Assembly (NCBI GenBank): GCA_036571765.1
Contig: BROE01000003.1
Coordinates: 8,491,732-8,555,731, forward strand
Length of the DNA: 64,000 nucleotides
Origin: Plecoglossus altivelis
Taxonomy: Eukaryota; Chordata; Actinopteri; Osmeriformes; Plecoglossidae
Reading direction: 5' to 3'
In this document: piece by piece, positions 24,681-36,199 of the stretch
How positions within the stretch are numbered: the first letter of the stretch is position 1
Layout of the letters: each line of letters begins with the position of its first letter
Translations under genes and position numbers: made by a program
The notes under the pieces: model-generated
Databases searched by the model: none
Told to the model about the DNA's origin: nothing
The model's input: only the letters and a program-made list of their open reading frames with translations

Positions 24681-27120
24681 CATCTTCTTTTCAGAAGACT
24701 TAGGACCCCACTTCATAGTGCCATATATGATAATTTGCCTTAAATCTACTCAGTTTCAAAATATTATATCTTCAGTAAACAATTATTTCTTAAAATAATA
24801 TAATCTCACATTAATCTTAAAATCATCACCTTACTTATTACAAAACCCTCTGAACAGTTTTATTTTTTTCGTTCTTTTTAAATAAACTTTTAAACCTAGA
24901 AAGCGTTTTAGTTTCGAAAACATTTCTATTACACACAGTTTAAGGCCAAGGTCTATGATTTTAAATGATTTAATAAGAACCCCAACGGCCCAGGAAGTCT
25001 CATAGGTTGCCCTTGGAGTCGCTACAAGCATGCTAAATAGCAACTAGAACAATAGTCACCAGTTTCAGAGTTAGAACATACCAAGTTGTCTGGCAACACG
25101 TTTAGTATTCGGCTAGCAGCGCGTATCACATACAAAGATAAAATAGATTGTCTGAAGCCCAGACAATCCAAAGAAAGCTGTCAAGTATACGCATGGATGG
25201 ACTTTGCTGATAGCAAGGAGATGGTATCAGCCTTCACGCACTAAATTTATGAGGAAACTAAGACTGGTTGTAAGTGCCTATTGTAAAGTGCAAACTCTGT
25301 TGGCTTATGTGTTTGCTAGGTAGTTTTTCTTTTGTCTTTGAACCTGTTGAAATACATCAACAACTAACCTTCCTTCATTTTCTCTACCTTGACTTGATTT
25401 GTTTTTCTGTTACGGGTTTACAGTACTCTTTGACATTTATTTTAAAATGTAGAAGATCTTAAAGTCGGTGTAGGCAAGTTTAGAAAATCTAGTTATTTTA
25501 GTATATATTCCAAGCGATTCCAACCAGGATATCCTACCCTCCCTTCGAAGTCACTCCCACAAAATGTATGAACGCAATGCCTGAATTAAGAACTTCCATA
25601 ACAGAGATACAGCGTTGGAGCATAGTTTTTCATGAATTACCCCATGTTGCCGGAACATGACATAACATACACAATACTATCATGATAAATATAAACTGCT
25701 AGCTTTAAAGCAAGCATGTTGGTATGCCAGGTGTGGTGTGCCAAGTGTGCAGACTGCGCATGTTAATTTGTGATTTGACTTTATATCATAAAACCTTCAT
25801 ATATATTAGTTGCTATCAAGATTTTACGTTCATTTCGATAAATGTGACAAAACAATGTTTCTCAACAGCATCGCCTACACCATCTTTAATCATTCATAAT
25901 GACCCATTTGAATCATATTTGAATCACATCCATTGTTCACAGGTCTGATGGATCAACAATGCAACCATATCAGTATATTGCAGCTAACCCCCAATCTGCA
26001 CTTATCTGTGGTAAACTGTGTGAAAAGAATGCAATGCAACATTTTTACATTAAAGTAGTGTCTTTTGAAAACATTGCATTGTTTAAAACAATGGAGAATA
26101 ATATAACAACTGAATGTATACACATATTCTTCTTTTATATTTATTTCACAGAAAGTAAGTCGATGTCAATAAGTGTCAAGTTGAAAAGAATATATGATTG
26201 TTATAATTCAACATGTTGTAAACAGAACAACCAAATGCTCCACACCACAGACCAAAACTATACCTAATTGTTAACAGACAAAAGCAGTTTTTGAAAGATG
26301 TTCAGGCCAAGGACTGGCTAGGTCAGATGCCACAGTGGGTATTTCTCATAAATTTGAGTTGTTGGCATTGTCCTTTTCCTAGATAATAATGCTCCATTTG
26401 TAGTGACCTACTAACCCATAGCCCAGATAAAACATCTGTGATTGCAAAAACAAAAGCTCACTGGAATTTTAAGAAGTGTAATTCTATATTTCAAATGAAT
26501 CACAAGACATTCATGCTTACATTTATATACCTACTTCCTCTATATCATTGGCCACTGAGTTACAAACATGTAACTCTGAACATGTATTTTAAACTGTCTC
26601 CCACAGAGTAGAGTACATTGTTATGAGCAGTGATTTTTACTACCATATTGGCTTTCTGCCTGGACTACAACACCCTGCCCGTTTTAAGTGTACCTATCCA
26701 AAAACGTCCCTTTCCATGTTATTGTTTTTTTGTCTTGTTAAGCAAAAACTTTCAGTTAACATTGACTAGTTCACTGGCCTAGGTTGTCCAAAAGCATGGC
26801 TGCAAAGATGTGTCAGTAGTTTGACTTTCATTCTGTTAACAACAATAGTTGTCAATGTTCCTACCATCATAGCTAAGGAAACTAATGAAACCATGCTAAG
26901 ATGCCTTTCAATGTTTAGAGTGCAAATAGCCTGTTTATCCACCACAGCATTATCTACCACATATAAACGGTATTTATTTAAATGGTCCTTGAGATCTCTT
27001 GACTTTTTGAATTGTGTATGTAGTGGGGTTAAAGGAGAGGGGAGAAGGCATTTAGCCGTAATATAACCACACTGAAGTCCATTTCAGATGGGAATTATTA
27101 ATTTGTATCTGCTTTGCTTC
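24680..27120. other. AT-rich non-coding sequence
   Basis: Unique AT-rich DNA with open frames up to 102 codons (25959-26267) whose peptide is low-complexity and unrecognised. A perfect 9-bp hairpin sits at 25146-25168. No genes or repeats are otherwise supported. Confidence 0.6.
25146..25168. repeat. Perfect short inverted repeat (9-bp stem, 5-nt loop)
   Basis: GATTGTCTG at 25146-25154 is the exact reverse complement of CAGACAATC at 25160-25168. The stem is too short for a microRNA precursor and there is no T-tract making it a terminator. It is probably chance or a small cruciform. Confidence 0.7.
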
Positions 27121-28140
27121 ATCTACACCACTCACCGATGGTGGGGAAAGTGTCACTCTATTCCATTTTTGTGTTTCTGAAGACTCTGGGCTTGAGCGCA
27201 GCCTGGTTCAGGGTCGTGAGTGTTAAATGTCAAGCCTTGTAGTGAGCTGTCAAAGAACAGAATAGGGCCTGGATGATTGATGACTGGCGAGCCTGAAACC
27301 AAAACCCCCAATTGCAAAAATGCTACTTCGCGTTGGTCGTCCGACCCCCCCCCCCCCATTTTCTCCCCCGTGATAGTTCCCTCACTATTCAGGGTCAGCT
27401 CCTGCACCTCAGCATCTCTAATACACTGGCATCATTCTCCAACCCTCCTGACACATACTAGTCTTTATTTGCATGGATCAGTGTAAGTCCCCTGCCAGGT
27501 CTCAAACCGTTTAATCCCACTAAAAGGAAGGAAGAATAAAGGGAGCAAGGCCCAGTTTTCCCTTGACATCTTTTCTTATTTTTGACCAACTCTGCACTCA
27601 TGGTAGAGAGAGACCCAGCTTCTGACATCTGAAGGGGGGATGGGGGGGATCAAGTGTTGGGTGTCGAGGAGTTAGCGAATAACTTAGCTCTCAAATTGGA
27701 TGACAAGATTATTAATGGGCCTGGCTGTAACATATTTGGCTCCATGCATATTCATTGTGTGGTTGTGCAGATGGGACTCCTGGCTGTGAGGAGTTTCTGC
27801 CCGCTTCTCTTGGTTGGTTTACAGCTCAGCATTCTAGCACCTTCTTATAGAGAATCAGGACCATTTCATGTTCATCACTAGTAGAAAAAATTCTAGATTT
27901 TGTATAAAGCATGGTTCTTTTCATAAATTTGAAAACAAATATACTGTTTGCATTCTATATACATATGCAATGAAGAGGTAGAAGCATAACACTGCAATGT
28001 TGTGACTGTTCATGCATGCCACATGAAATTCCACGCAGTGCACTGACCTTCCTCAGATTGCGGCTTGTGACAGTTTCATTGACAAGCACTTCAGGCTCAA
28101 ATGTCTTTCTAAACACAGATGTGATCAAAGTCTGTCAGAC
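27120..28140. other. Non-coding sequence with a C-run
   Basis: Mixed-composition sequence with frames up to 84 codons on both strands and none recognisable. The region around 27200-27480 is GC-richer. A homopolymer of 13 C occurs at 27345-27357. Confidence 0.55.
27345..27357. repeat. C13 homopolymer
   Basis: Thirteen consecutive C on the plus strand, prone to length error in sequencing and replication. Confidence 0.9.
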
Positions 28141-28700
28141 CATTACAATAGTTTTATTTGTGTGCCCTGGCAGGGACACGGAGCCCCGTTTACCGGCTGG
28201 TTAATCAGAGAGTCCCTCTATCATCTTCATCGGGTTCTCCTACAATGAAAATGTGTGGAGAGGGAGGGCACCCACCGCACTTTATCTCCGTCTCCTTCTC
28301 CTCGTCTTACTTGGGTCTTTGAGATGCTATCGCCAAGAGCGTACTGCCTTTTTATCTCCTGAAGCAACATGCTGATTATGGTCCAATTTGAGCTCTTTTA
28401 ATTCATATTTGAAGAGGAGGACATAGGATGATAGGTCCTTGTGAATGTTTTGGCAGGACGTTCGGTTTTCAGACAACAATGACATCCAGCCTGCTTAGGC
28501 TTATGTTTTCTCAGGAGACGATGAGGTCTATCCGCTAACGTGGTCGGCAGCGTTTCACCTGAGCAGAGGGCTGGCCATTACTCTGAAATGAGCTGTACGG
28601 GCTATGAAACCGCTGCTTTGGAACAGTCCAACACCTGCCAATCTGACCCACAGGGACAAGCCTTGCTCTCATCACTCGCATTAATAAAACAGATAAACAT
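28140..28700. promoter_or_regulatory. Candidate conserved non-coding element
   Basis: Higher-complexity, repeat-free sequence including GGCTGGTTAATCAGAG (about 28195-28210), GATTATGGTCCAATTTG and TTTTAATTCAT words. The next stretch (28540-28700) stays open on the plus strand without a recognisable peptide. The texture is enhancer-like. Confidence 0.35.
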
Positions 28701-31380
28701 TAAGCTAAATACCAGGCCATGCTCTGTTAAATTTGATGTGGCTAAGAATGATTGGGTTTTTGCTTCAGTACACAGGAGAGATCAATGTACCTGGAAGGGA
28801 TATCAAAAGCTTTGTCTCCCAATTGATGGACAACTTATCTTTCTTTCTCTCTTAACTTAACTTAACAATATATAGCATTGGTGTATCTGTTCTAGACATT
28901 TTAGTTAGTATCTAGACAGAACAGGGAATAAATCACATAAAAATACATGTTTTGTTGTCATGGAATAAATTAGTTAATGGTTGTTTGAGCTATTGTGTAA
29001 CTCAATGGCTATATCTACAGTATAGGACTGTGGAATTGCTATGAATTTGAAAGGTATCAAGTGTTAGGATTTACAACAGTGTCAGAGACAGACTGGGGAA
29101 GTGGTGTGAGAGGTAAGTAGATGTTGTCAATGTTCAATTAAGGGTTGTGAGCCAAGCTCAATGTTAACATCTATTTACTCTTTGAAAAGGCAACCACTTC
29201 TATACCACTTGTGTAATACAATTGAGCGGTATAAGGTAACAGCATAGCCTAGATGCCTAGATATGCACAATGTTGTTATAGGTGTTGCATGTTAAGGTAA
29301 CCTGAATGCAAAGTGATATATTGACAGTACTAATCAACTTATAAATGTATAAACACTTGTAGAATTGACCGTTTCATATATTTTAAACCAAGAATTGTTT
29401 AGCAGCAATTAGATAATTCGTTTTTTTCCCTGTATTTCTTAACGATTAACCTTTTAGACAAAATCTCCCCTATTGAAACTGTGTACATTTTAGCTGTGGA
29501 ACTGAAGATCATTAAAAAGCAGAGGATGCAGACAGACATTTGCAAATGTTTGTTTACCACATTGCTTGCTGGTGTCGGACTTCCTGACATTCTTGTAGCT
29601 TATCATTCGCATTCTGTCGTCTACAAACTGGTGCCTGTAAGCAGGGATGTGTGTGGGGTCTACTTCCATGGCAGTGAAAGCACTTGCAAAGAGTGCACTG
29701 GGAGAGAGTCCAAAAGAGCCGGGCTTGTGCTCTTGAGGAGTCAGGGTCAGAAGAGATTAACCCATGTGATCTGGCTGTGCTGGGAGAGATTTGACTGAGC
29801 ATGGAGCAGAGGTGCTGCAGAGGGCACTGCAGGCCGGAACAGGTTTAGCCCTTGCTTGCTTATCTCAGGGCCCCAGTGTCGACAAAACTCCCTCGGTCAC
29901 AGAGTGCTGAGAGTGGTGTAAAAAACGTGTTTACAATTCAAGGAGGTCAAGGACTTGAGGACAGATAACTATTAACAGAATAATCTGGCCGCGGCTATTC
30001 ACAACAGGGGAAGGAATGGCTGTTGGTTTTGTTTCAACCCATACATGATAGCCTGGGTAGGAGAGTGCCTTTTTCATGATTTTTTTTTATCTGGATAGTA
30101 AATACTTTAGCTATGCATAAATCCAAAGTGCTAGCATGTATTTATGTGTAAAGTGATAGTATGGAAGATTTTATTGTCCCCAAAATGGTTTTAAAAAATG
30201 AGTGGTTTGTCTGGATTTTATATTTAGCCCGTTTTAAGGTTTTTAATTATACCTAACCATAGTGCATAAACAATTTTTTTTTTTACTTTGGAAGGCAAGG
30301 CTTCCTTTTGGGCAATGCCAACCTAAGACATGGCGGGGCTAATCCTCCAAGTCTGACGCAGATGTATTCTTTTTAAGTTGCCGCTGACCCTGACCCACCA
30401 GTTGTGATGGTTTCTTTTTGGTCTCATTCCTCTCGCGCTTTTAATGTATTTAAATATAGACTAGAGGGCACAAGTAAACCAGCTGACCAGGGTGATAATC
30501 TTTGGACCTTGAAGTGTTTATTTTTTGTGTGTGAGTGAATGGGTGGCAAAAACACAGTGGAGTACTTCACCTATAGATCGACAGGGCAGCTGTAGGGTTG
30601 TAGGTCACAAGGGTGAATTCTTACACTGTTCCTTGAGGCTGCGATCTGACTAACTCAAAAGGTGTCCGCTCAATTCTTCCTCTGTCGGAAGCCATTGCGC
30701 TTGTAATGTGAAATGGGGCGGAACGGGGATATTTTAAACACATGCTTTGAAATGTATACATGTCTGGATACAAAATACAAAAAATATCACATCTCAAATT
30801 TCCTTATAGTGAGTCTGAAGCATACAAGTAACGGAAAGTGCATTACACCAGCAAAGACTGGTGTTGTCGTATTATGTTTCAGCAGTGGCTGACAGCTATG
30901 ACTGACATGTCTGCTGAAAGTATCATGACCTCCATGCTTGCCAAAACCTGTCCAAACTCACCATCCTCACATTGTTCAGGAGGTTAGCAATGTGAAGCAG
31001 CTGTTTCTGTACATGTATGTTCAATCGTAAAACATTCTTGTCTCACTGGAGTATCCTTAAAAAGGAGATATGTTATTTATTTTTTATGAATTTCACTTGT
31101 TTTCTTTGCAAAGCCTTTAGCGGTTCTTGATTTAGATGGAAATTTATGAAAACTATTTGACCTGCAGCTTTTGTATTAAAAAATAATTTTGCTAATACTT
31201 GCCCATTTTGAACTCAAATACTTTCTGTGTGAATACATATCACTTGACTATCCATCATCACCCTCTGCCAGTACAGAACTCTGGCCCTGGTTCTCTGTTT
31301 AATCCATTAAAGTGCACCTTTTTTCTTGACATTGAGGGTTTGAACCTGACATTGTGCTGACATCTCATGAGCGAATCAGA
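28700..31380. other. AT-rich non-coding sequence
   Basis: Unique DNA with frames up to 105 codons (29481-29798), not recognisable. A strong donor-like AGAG|GTAAGT occurs near 29112, with only weak acceptors upstream. A (CTTAA)3 run lies at 28851-28866. The 29640-29900 portion is GC-richer. Confidence 0.55.
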
Positions 31381-31387
31381 CTTTCAT

Positions 31388-31475
31388 TCAGCCCTCCATA
31401 CTCATCTCTCTGTGTCTCAATAATGCCTTGACTCTTAGGTTATTGAACTGTGACGTTTCTTCCTCACCTATCTTG
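31388..31475 (-). other. Candidate terminal exon on the minus strand (unproven)
   Basis: On the minus strand CCATTCTCTTTTCAG is a near-perfect acceptor (AG complementary to 31476-31477). It is followed by 28 open codons beginning KIGEEETSQFNNLRVK and then TGA. A donor-like GTGAGG only 8 nt into the segment is probably fortuitous. I see no polyadenylation signal nearby. An open run of this length has roughly a one in four chance, so evidence for a real exon is weak. Confidence 0.1.
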
Positions 31476-31639
31476 CTGAAAAGAGAATGGTTTCACCTGT
31501 TGAGTGAGGCATAACATCTATATAAACAAGTGTACCCCATACTGACAGCAGTTATAGATGTTCTTTAGCCTTGAAGATGCATCCACAGTTGAACTGCTTT
31601 CACTAAAAATAAGCAAATAGCACTCTGCACTCTGTGCAG

Positions 31640-31935
31640 CTCACTGTTCCAGAGAGAGAGTTCAGTGAGGTTGCAGTGTCTTTTAAAGAGCAACAGTAAC
31701 AACATCAGACACACAAATGAATCAGCCTTTCGTGACCTACAATACTCTTTGAGAGCTTCTGCAGACAGGCTGGAACAGGAGAGGGAGGAGGAGGAGGACG
31801 ATGAAAACTGTTATCTCAAACTTGTCTTTCCATTGGAAAAACCCCAAGAGGAAATGTTTTCAGAAAAAAGAGAAAAAAGGTACCCAAAGAAGGAATTCCT
31901 GTTGACACTATTTTACATTTCACTCTTTGTTTAGA
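31640..31935. other. Purine-rich unique sequence
   Basis: An 89-codon plus-strand frame (31665-31934) contains a Glu/Asp run from a GAG/GAC-rich stretch (about 31778-31803). The peptide is not recognisable. I treat it as non-coding, purine-rich sequence. Confidence 0.4.
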
Positions 31936-32029
31936 TGTCGGCTGCAAAAAAAAGGCACAACTGTTGGTGCCCTGACCAGCCTTAGCAACGCTGTACAGGG
32001 AAAGAAAGGAAGGCGGCAGTAGCTGGTAC

Positions 32030-32480
32030 TTTAAAGTGTCAGGGTCTTTGTTGCCATGACTAGTTTATGATGCTGATGTCAAGCATCCCACTCAATGAGG
32101 CCTTTGTCCCGGGCCGAGACCAGGGCAGTGGGAAAACTGCCCACTCTTAGTCGGCAGGCCCATCCATCTTTCCATGAGGCCTTGCCGTCCACTTTGCACC
32201 AAAACTCTTGTGTATTAAAGATCTCTTGGGTTAATGTGCTGGAAAATTGGCTTGCATTTTTATTGGAGGAGGCCTACTAAATGAAAGAAAAACAACTCTG
32301 GGAGGGTAGAAAAGGACGAGAAAAATATCTGGAGGAGTGATCGGGGAGGGCAGGCCCTCAAGTCTTGTTTCCTGTGACCTCGATAAAAGAGAACCCCTTC
32401 TCTGACACACCAGAGATGATATTGTACTCAGGCAGAGTAGAGTTCTATCCATTCATCATTACAGTCATAACCAGCAGTTG
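32030..32480. promoter_or_regulatory. Candidate conserved non-coding element
   Basis: GC-richer, repeat-free sequence at 32090-32240 (CCCGGGCC, AGTCGGCAGG) runs into purine-rich sequence at 32280-32400. It contrasts with the flanking AT-rich DNA. No coding evidence. Confidence 0.3.
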
Positions 32481-34500
32481 TTACTGTTGAAGTATTGACC
32501 CGGTCATGATGTCTGTAAAAGGACATTAGAGATAAATCTCGAGAACACCAGTGAAGGTTGAAGAGTTGGATGAAATATGGTATTTTCATCCTGTTTCACC
32601 CCTACAATCAAGCCTTACATCTCATGTTACATTTATCAGCAACACATTGTTGGCAATACTATGAAAATGACTCCACTCTCCATTCCTTCTCCTCTAATAA
32701 TGGTATCCCCCTGTTTGAGTGGTAGGGCTTCACTGACATATGCAAACTACTTCTGTCACCTGGTAGCTGTCATTGTTCTTGATGGCAAAGCCGAGACAAG
32801 CCTCACTATGGAACACATCGGTCCAATCAATAAGCCTAGAGACAGTGACCTACTGGACATGTTTATGGGTGTGGGAGGCTAATTAGGAGACTCTTCCCAG
32901 GGTCTGAGAGGAGCCCCCAGAACAGCTGTTGGTCAGCACTGGACTCCTGTCCCTGGGTCAAATGTGTGGCAGCTTGTCACAGACAGTGACACAACTATAG
33001 GTCTTTAGAGACCAATTTACTTAATGGCTAGCCCAGGGGCTGAAGACTCCTTATTTCTCTTTACTTGCGTAGTGTGAGAGTCACAGCTATGTCACTAAGT
33101 TGGAGTAGGTTTGGGGGAGAACGAATAGCTCAGAATATTTTCACTGGTATGAATACAGTATTTGCAGAGTGCAATTTTACGAGTTGTGGAAATTACTTAT
33201 TTATGTGCACTGCATAGTACACAAGCAGCATTTTGTGTTTAATAGAATATAATGAAAGGCCGAATTCAAAGGAAACAAGCTAGCACAATGTTTTCTATAA
33301 GGTGAACCTTAAGTCCTCTGCAAACAGTCATCAAGAATAGAGACTATAAATCTAATTTTGCCTTCCATCCAAGTCAAACTAGCTAAGTGTCCCTAGAGGT
33401 CAAAATGTTTGGTCGCAGAAGTCTCTTTACACACAGATGTTACAGTAACATAGCCAGGAAATCAGGTCCAAACATCACCATTGACCCCTCCTGTCAGCTG
33501 ATTCAGCATCACCCCTTTTGAAATAGACTCCTGTCTTAAAAAAATGACCGACGTTTCCCACCGCACCCCTCTATTCATTTTGTCCAGATTCCACTATTCT
33601 CTAGTGAGGACCATGCGGTCAACGAATACTGATGGCACAGTTGCTGAAAATATGTCCCCTTAGGTTCCAAAAGGTCAAAGGGCTCACACCAGGGTCAGGG
33701 CTTGTCTTTATGTCTCTTCTTACCAAAGGCTTTGTGATGAATAGGAAGCCCCAGGAAACAAAAGCTTTCAGCGAAGACAAGCAACTGTGCTTTATACATC
33801 ACCGCCTCCACCCATTGAAACCCAGTCTGCTGAAAAGTCACTTTCTAATTGACAAACTAAGGATATGTGGAAGAAACAATCCGTAAATATTAACCTAAAG
33901 TAAAGTATATAAAACATGGTGGAATTAGGTAGTGTCTGGATAGGCAACCCAAACTCATCAATGAAACTAAGAACACGAAGGGAACAAAAACGTGCAGCAC
34001 TGACAGCTATATTTGTCTAGTCTTAATGTCCATGCTACGGGACTGATAGACTTACTGTCCCCATGTAAACCAGGAATGACAGGCAGCCAGTTACTTTAAC
34101 GAAAAATGAAATTTTGCACTTTATTGCCTTCCTCAGAAAATGAATATCATTCACTTTCAAATGTTGTTTCATCAAGTGTATGTCAAATCTCTTAATAATC
34201 GTAATAATCTGTAGATGTTAAGCTTCTATAGACCATCATGGGAGTACCTCTTAATAAAGAAGAGAAAACTATTCCTTCCAAATCAACATACACCATACCA
34301 ACCCAGGAAGAAAGTGCTCCAAAGGTTATCTGCAGCTCCATCAATGTTCTCGTTTTGAAGATGAAGAAGAAGAAAATAAAAGTGAAAACCTTGTCTTCCT
34401 CAACTTGTTTTCCATGCCATTGCATTTGACCCTAGTAAACAGTATTAGCAAACTAATAACCAAGCTGGCCTCTAATCTGTTGCCTCTGCTCCTCTCTCTT
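32480..34500. other. Non-coding sequence, nothing distinctive
   Basis: Unique sequence with frames up to 101 codons (32577-32882), unrecognised. No repeats or RNA genes are evident. Confidence 0.55.
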
Positions 34501-34514
34501 GTAATGTGTTGCAG

Positions 34515-34604
34515 ATTCCAGAGGTTGAAATTGGCAGGGAGATTTTAAGCAACTGGCATCTGGTTAAAGGTCAAAGTCAGGGGGCCCAGTGGGTGAAAGG
34601 TTGA
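34515..34604 (+). other. Candidate terminal exon (unproven)
   Basis: A pyrimidine-rich stretch (34470-34500) and TGTGTTGCAG (AG at 34513-34514) precede 29 open codons beginning IPEVEIGREILSNWHLVK, closed by TGA at 34602-34604. No good donor lies inside. The peptide looks plausible but is unrecognised, and the run is short enough to arise by chance. Confidence 0.12.
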
Positions 34605-35284
34605 ATAACTCAAAGAAAAGTAGTGACCGTTTCATAAGGGAGATGTTTAATAGAGGTAGACTCTTGCTCTTGATCTTAGCTTAACTCGTTAATAAAGCAG
34701 CCTGGATACTCTACCTTATTGGTTTTGAGGTACCAAGTTTACAAATGTTGTGAAATAGGCTAAATAAAGAGGGCATAGTTGTAAACTTCATCACCATCGA
34801 ACTCTATAGAACTAAAAGTTTTAAACTGTCAATTAAAGACTTACTGAAATATTCAATTCCTTACCACGAAAGCAGTACATTTTGGTTTTTCAACTAACAT
34901 TTTTAAAAAAACGTGTGTTCATGTCATTTGTTTACAGTATATATTATCATTTACAAAGATATTGCTAACTTTTGATTGGAAACTTTCTGATAGTGAAAGT
35001 AAAACTGTTATTGCTTAGGGGATCAGATCACCAGATGTATTGGTATATCAAGTGGAGCACGTGCTTTTATTTCTAGTTAAGCGTTGAGCACTGTGAAAGG
35101 AAAATGAGTGGAATTACGATTTTATTTTAACCAGATGATTGTTCCAGTTGAGCACCAGTGAGTTTTCATTAGGGGCTGTAATTTACGAGCCTCCCTCTGC
35201 ATTCCAGGAGTTGGACAAACTCCCCCAGATCTTGGTGTCAATGAAAATGCCTGGGCATTGGAGAATATGCACAGGGTAGCTGCT
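34605..35284. other. AT-rich non-coding sequence
   Basis: Unique AT-rich sequence without coding signal, ending at the large palindrome. Nothing else is recognised. Confidence 0.6.
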
Positions 35285-35342
35285 AACACTTCTATAAATA
35301 TAAATATATATATATATATATATTTATATTTATAGAAGTGTT
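35285..35342. repeat. Perfect 58-bp AT-rich palindrome
   Basis: The sequence equals its own reverse complement over 58 bp. The arms start AACACTTCTATAAATATAA and meet in an alternating AT centre with no spacer (axis between 35313 and 35314). The outer 19 bp on each side are non-repetitive, so this is more than a TA microsatellite. It could extrude as a cruciform or form a long hairpin in a transcript. Origin is unknown: fold-back duplication, or the remains of a very small inverted-repeat element. Confidence 0.9.
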
Positions 35343-35344
35343 GT

Positions 35345-35405
35345 ACATCTTCCCAGAAGATGTGTATATATACACACACGTACGTAGTAAAGTACGTAGT
35401 AAAGT
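35345..35405. repeat. Secondary hairpin, palindromes and 12-bp tandem duplication
   Basis: Directly after the 58-bp palindrome come an 8-bp stem with 3-nt loop (ACATCTTC at 35345-35352, GAAGATGT at 35356-35363), a perfect 14-bp palindrome GTGTATATATACAC (35362-35375), the palindrome ACGTACGT (35378-35385) and two exact copies of ACGTAGTAAAGT (35382-35393, 35394-35405). Confidence 0.85.
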
Positions 35406-35640
35406 GAACTATTTTGAGAAAGTCCATGTGTAATTGGTAGGGATCTTAAATGTGTCTTGAATTTTGACCTCTGTTTTGCTAGTTAAATGTCCACCACTTT
35501 CCCTGATTTCTCAGATTTTCTGATGTGAGTGTGATTGATGTGTTTTTACTTAGCATTCATCCCTTTTTAATTGTCAGATTTGTCTGGTTCTGGTGTATCA
35601 TGTTATTACATGTAACACCTACACATTTCACACGTTCTCC

Positions 35641-35965
35641 ATGGCCTTTAGCAGTGACATGGTGATGCAGTTTCGCTTCAACACAAGAAGGTCCTAGTTT
35701 CTATTCCAGAATGGGGCACTGGCCGGTGTTCTGGTGGGCCTTTTTTAAATCTCCCCAGTCATTCTCTGTGTGTGAAGTTTACATGCTCTCACCATGCTCA
35801 CATGGATTTTCTCCACAAACCAAACCCTAATATTAAACCATAAAAAACATGCCACGCTGGTGTAAGTACTTCAACTTGGCTTCTGGACTCTGCTGATGTG
35901 GCAGCTCCTGGCTGATCTGGAAGTAAGGATGGAGGACAAGCGGGGAATTTCTGGTGAGAGATTTG
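35641..35965 (+). mobile_element. Decayed SINE-type repeat, copy 2
   Basis: The head resembles GACATGGTGATGCAGTTTCGC and AGAAGGTCCTAGTTTCTATTCC (degenerate tRNA-like A and B regions, about 35655-35708). A GGCACTGGCCGGTG word follows, then a core like TGTGAAGTTTACATGCTCTC (about 35770-35790) with a following TGGATTTTCTCC. The 3' part (GGATGGAGGACAAG...GGAATTTC, about 35928-35951) mirrors the copy at 24372-24680. It is inactive and heavily diverged. Confidence 0.65.
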
Positions 35966-36069
35966 GTTGATGCCCTGGCATGCGTGTGTGTGCTCTGCCA
36001 CTCCTTGGACTTGTGTGTTTTCCACATATGTGAGATTAATTAAAGGTTTCTTCTCTCCTGCTCTTCTAG

Positions 36070-36194
36070 TTCAATGTAACAACAGGTCAAATTGCAACCA
36101 GCAGTCAAAACAAGGCAGCCTGCTTAGTGATAGTCTTAACTCTGGTTTAATCCCCTATCAATTTTCCACCTCAATAAATCAACTTGGGTCTTAA
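36070..36194 (+). other. Candidate terminal exon (unproven)
   Basis: A very strong pyrimidine tract with CTCTTCTAG (AG at 36068-36069) precedes two open frames. The longer runs 40 codons to a TAA at 36192-36194 and includes NRSNCNQQSKQGSLLSDSL. The acceptor is just downstream of the SINE copy at 35641-35965. The peptide is unrecognised and Asn/Gln/Ser-rich. The acceptor may simply be a pyrimidine-rich decoy. Confidence 0.12.
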
Positions 36195-36199
36195 AAAAA

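Noticed and set aside
29018..29112. Possible exon ending at a strong AGAG|GTAAGT donor near 29112
   Set aside because: The upstream acceptors (near 29018 and 29079) have poor pyrimidine tracts, and one such strong donor word is expected by chance in this much sequence.
31465..31475. 8-nt exon between a strong acceptor and a GTGAGG donor on the minus strand
   Set aside because: Too short to be credible without transcript evidence; a fortuitous donor is simpler.
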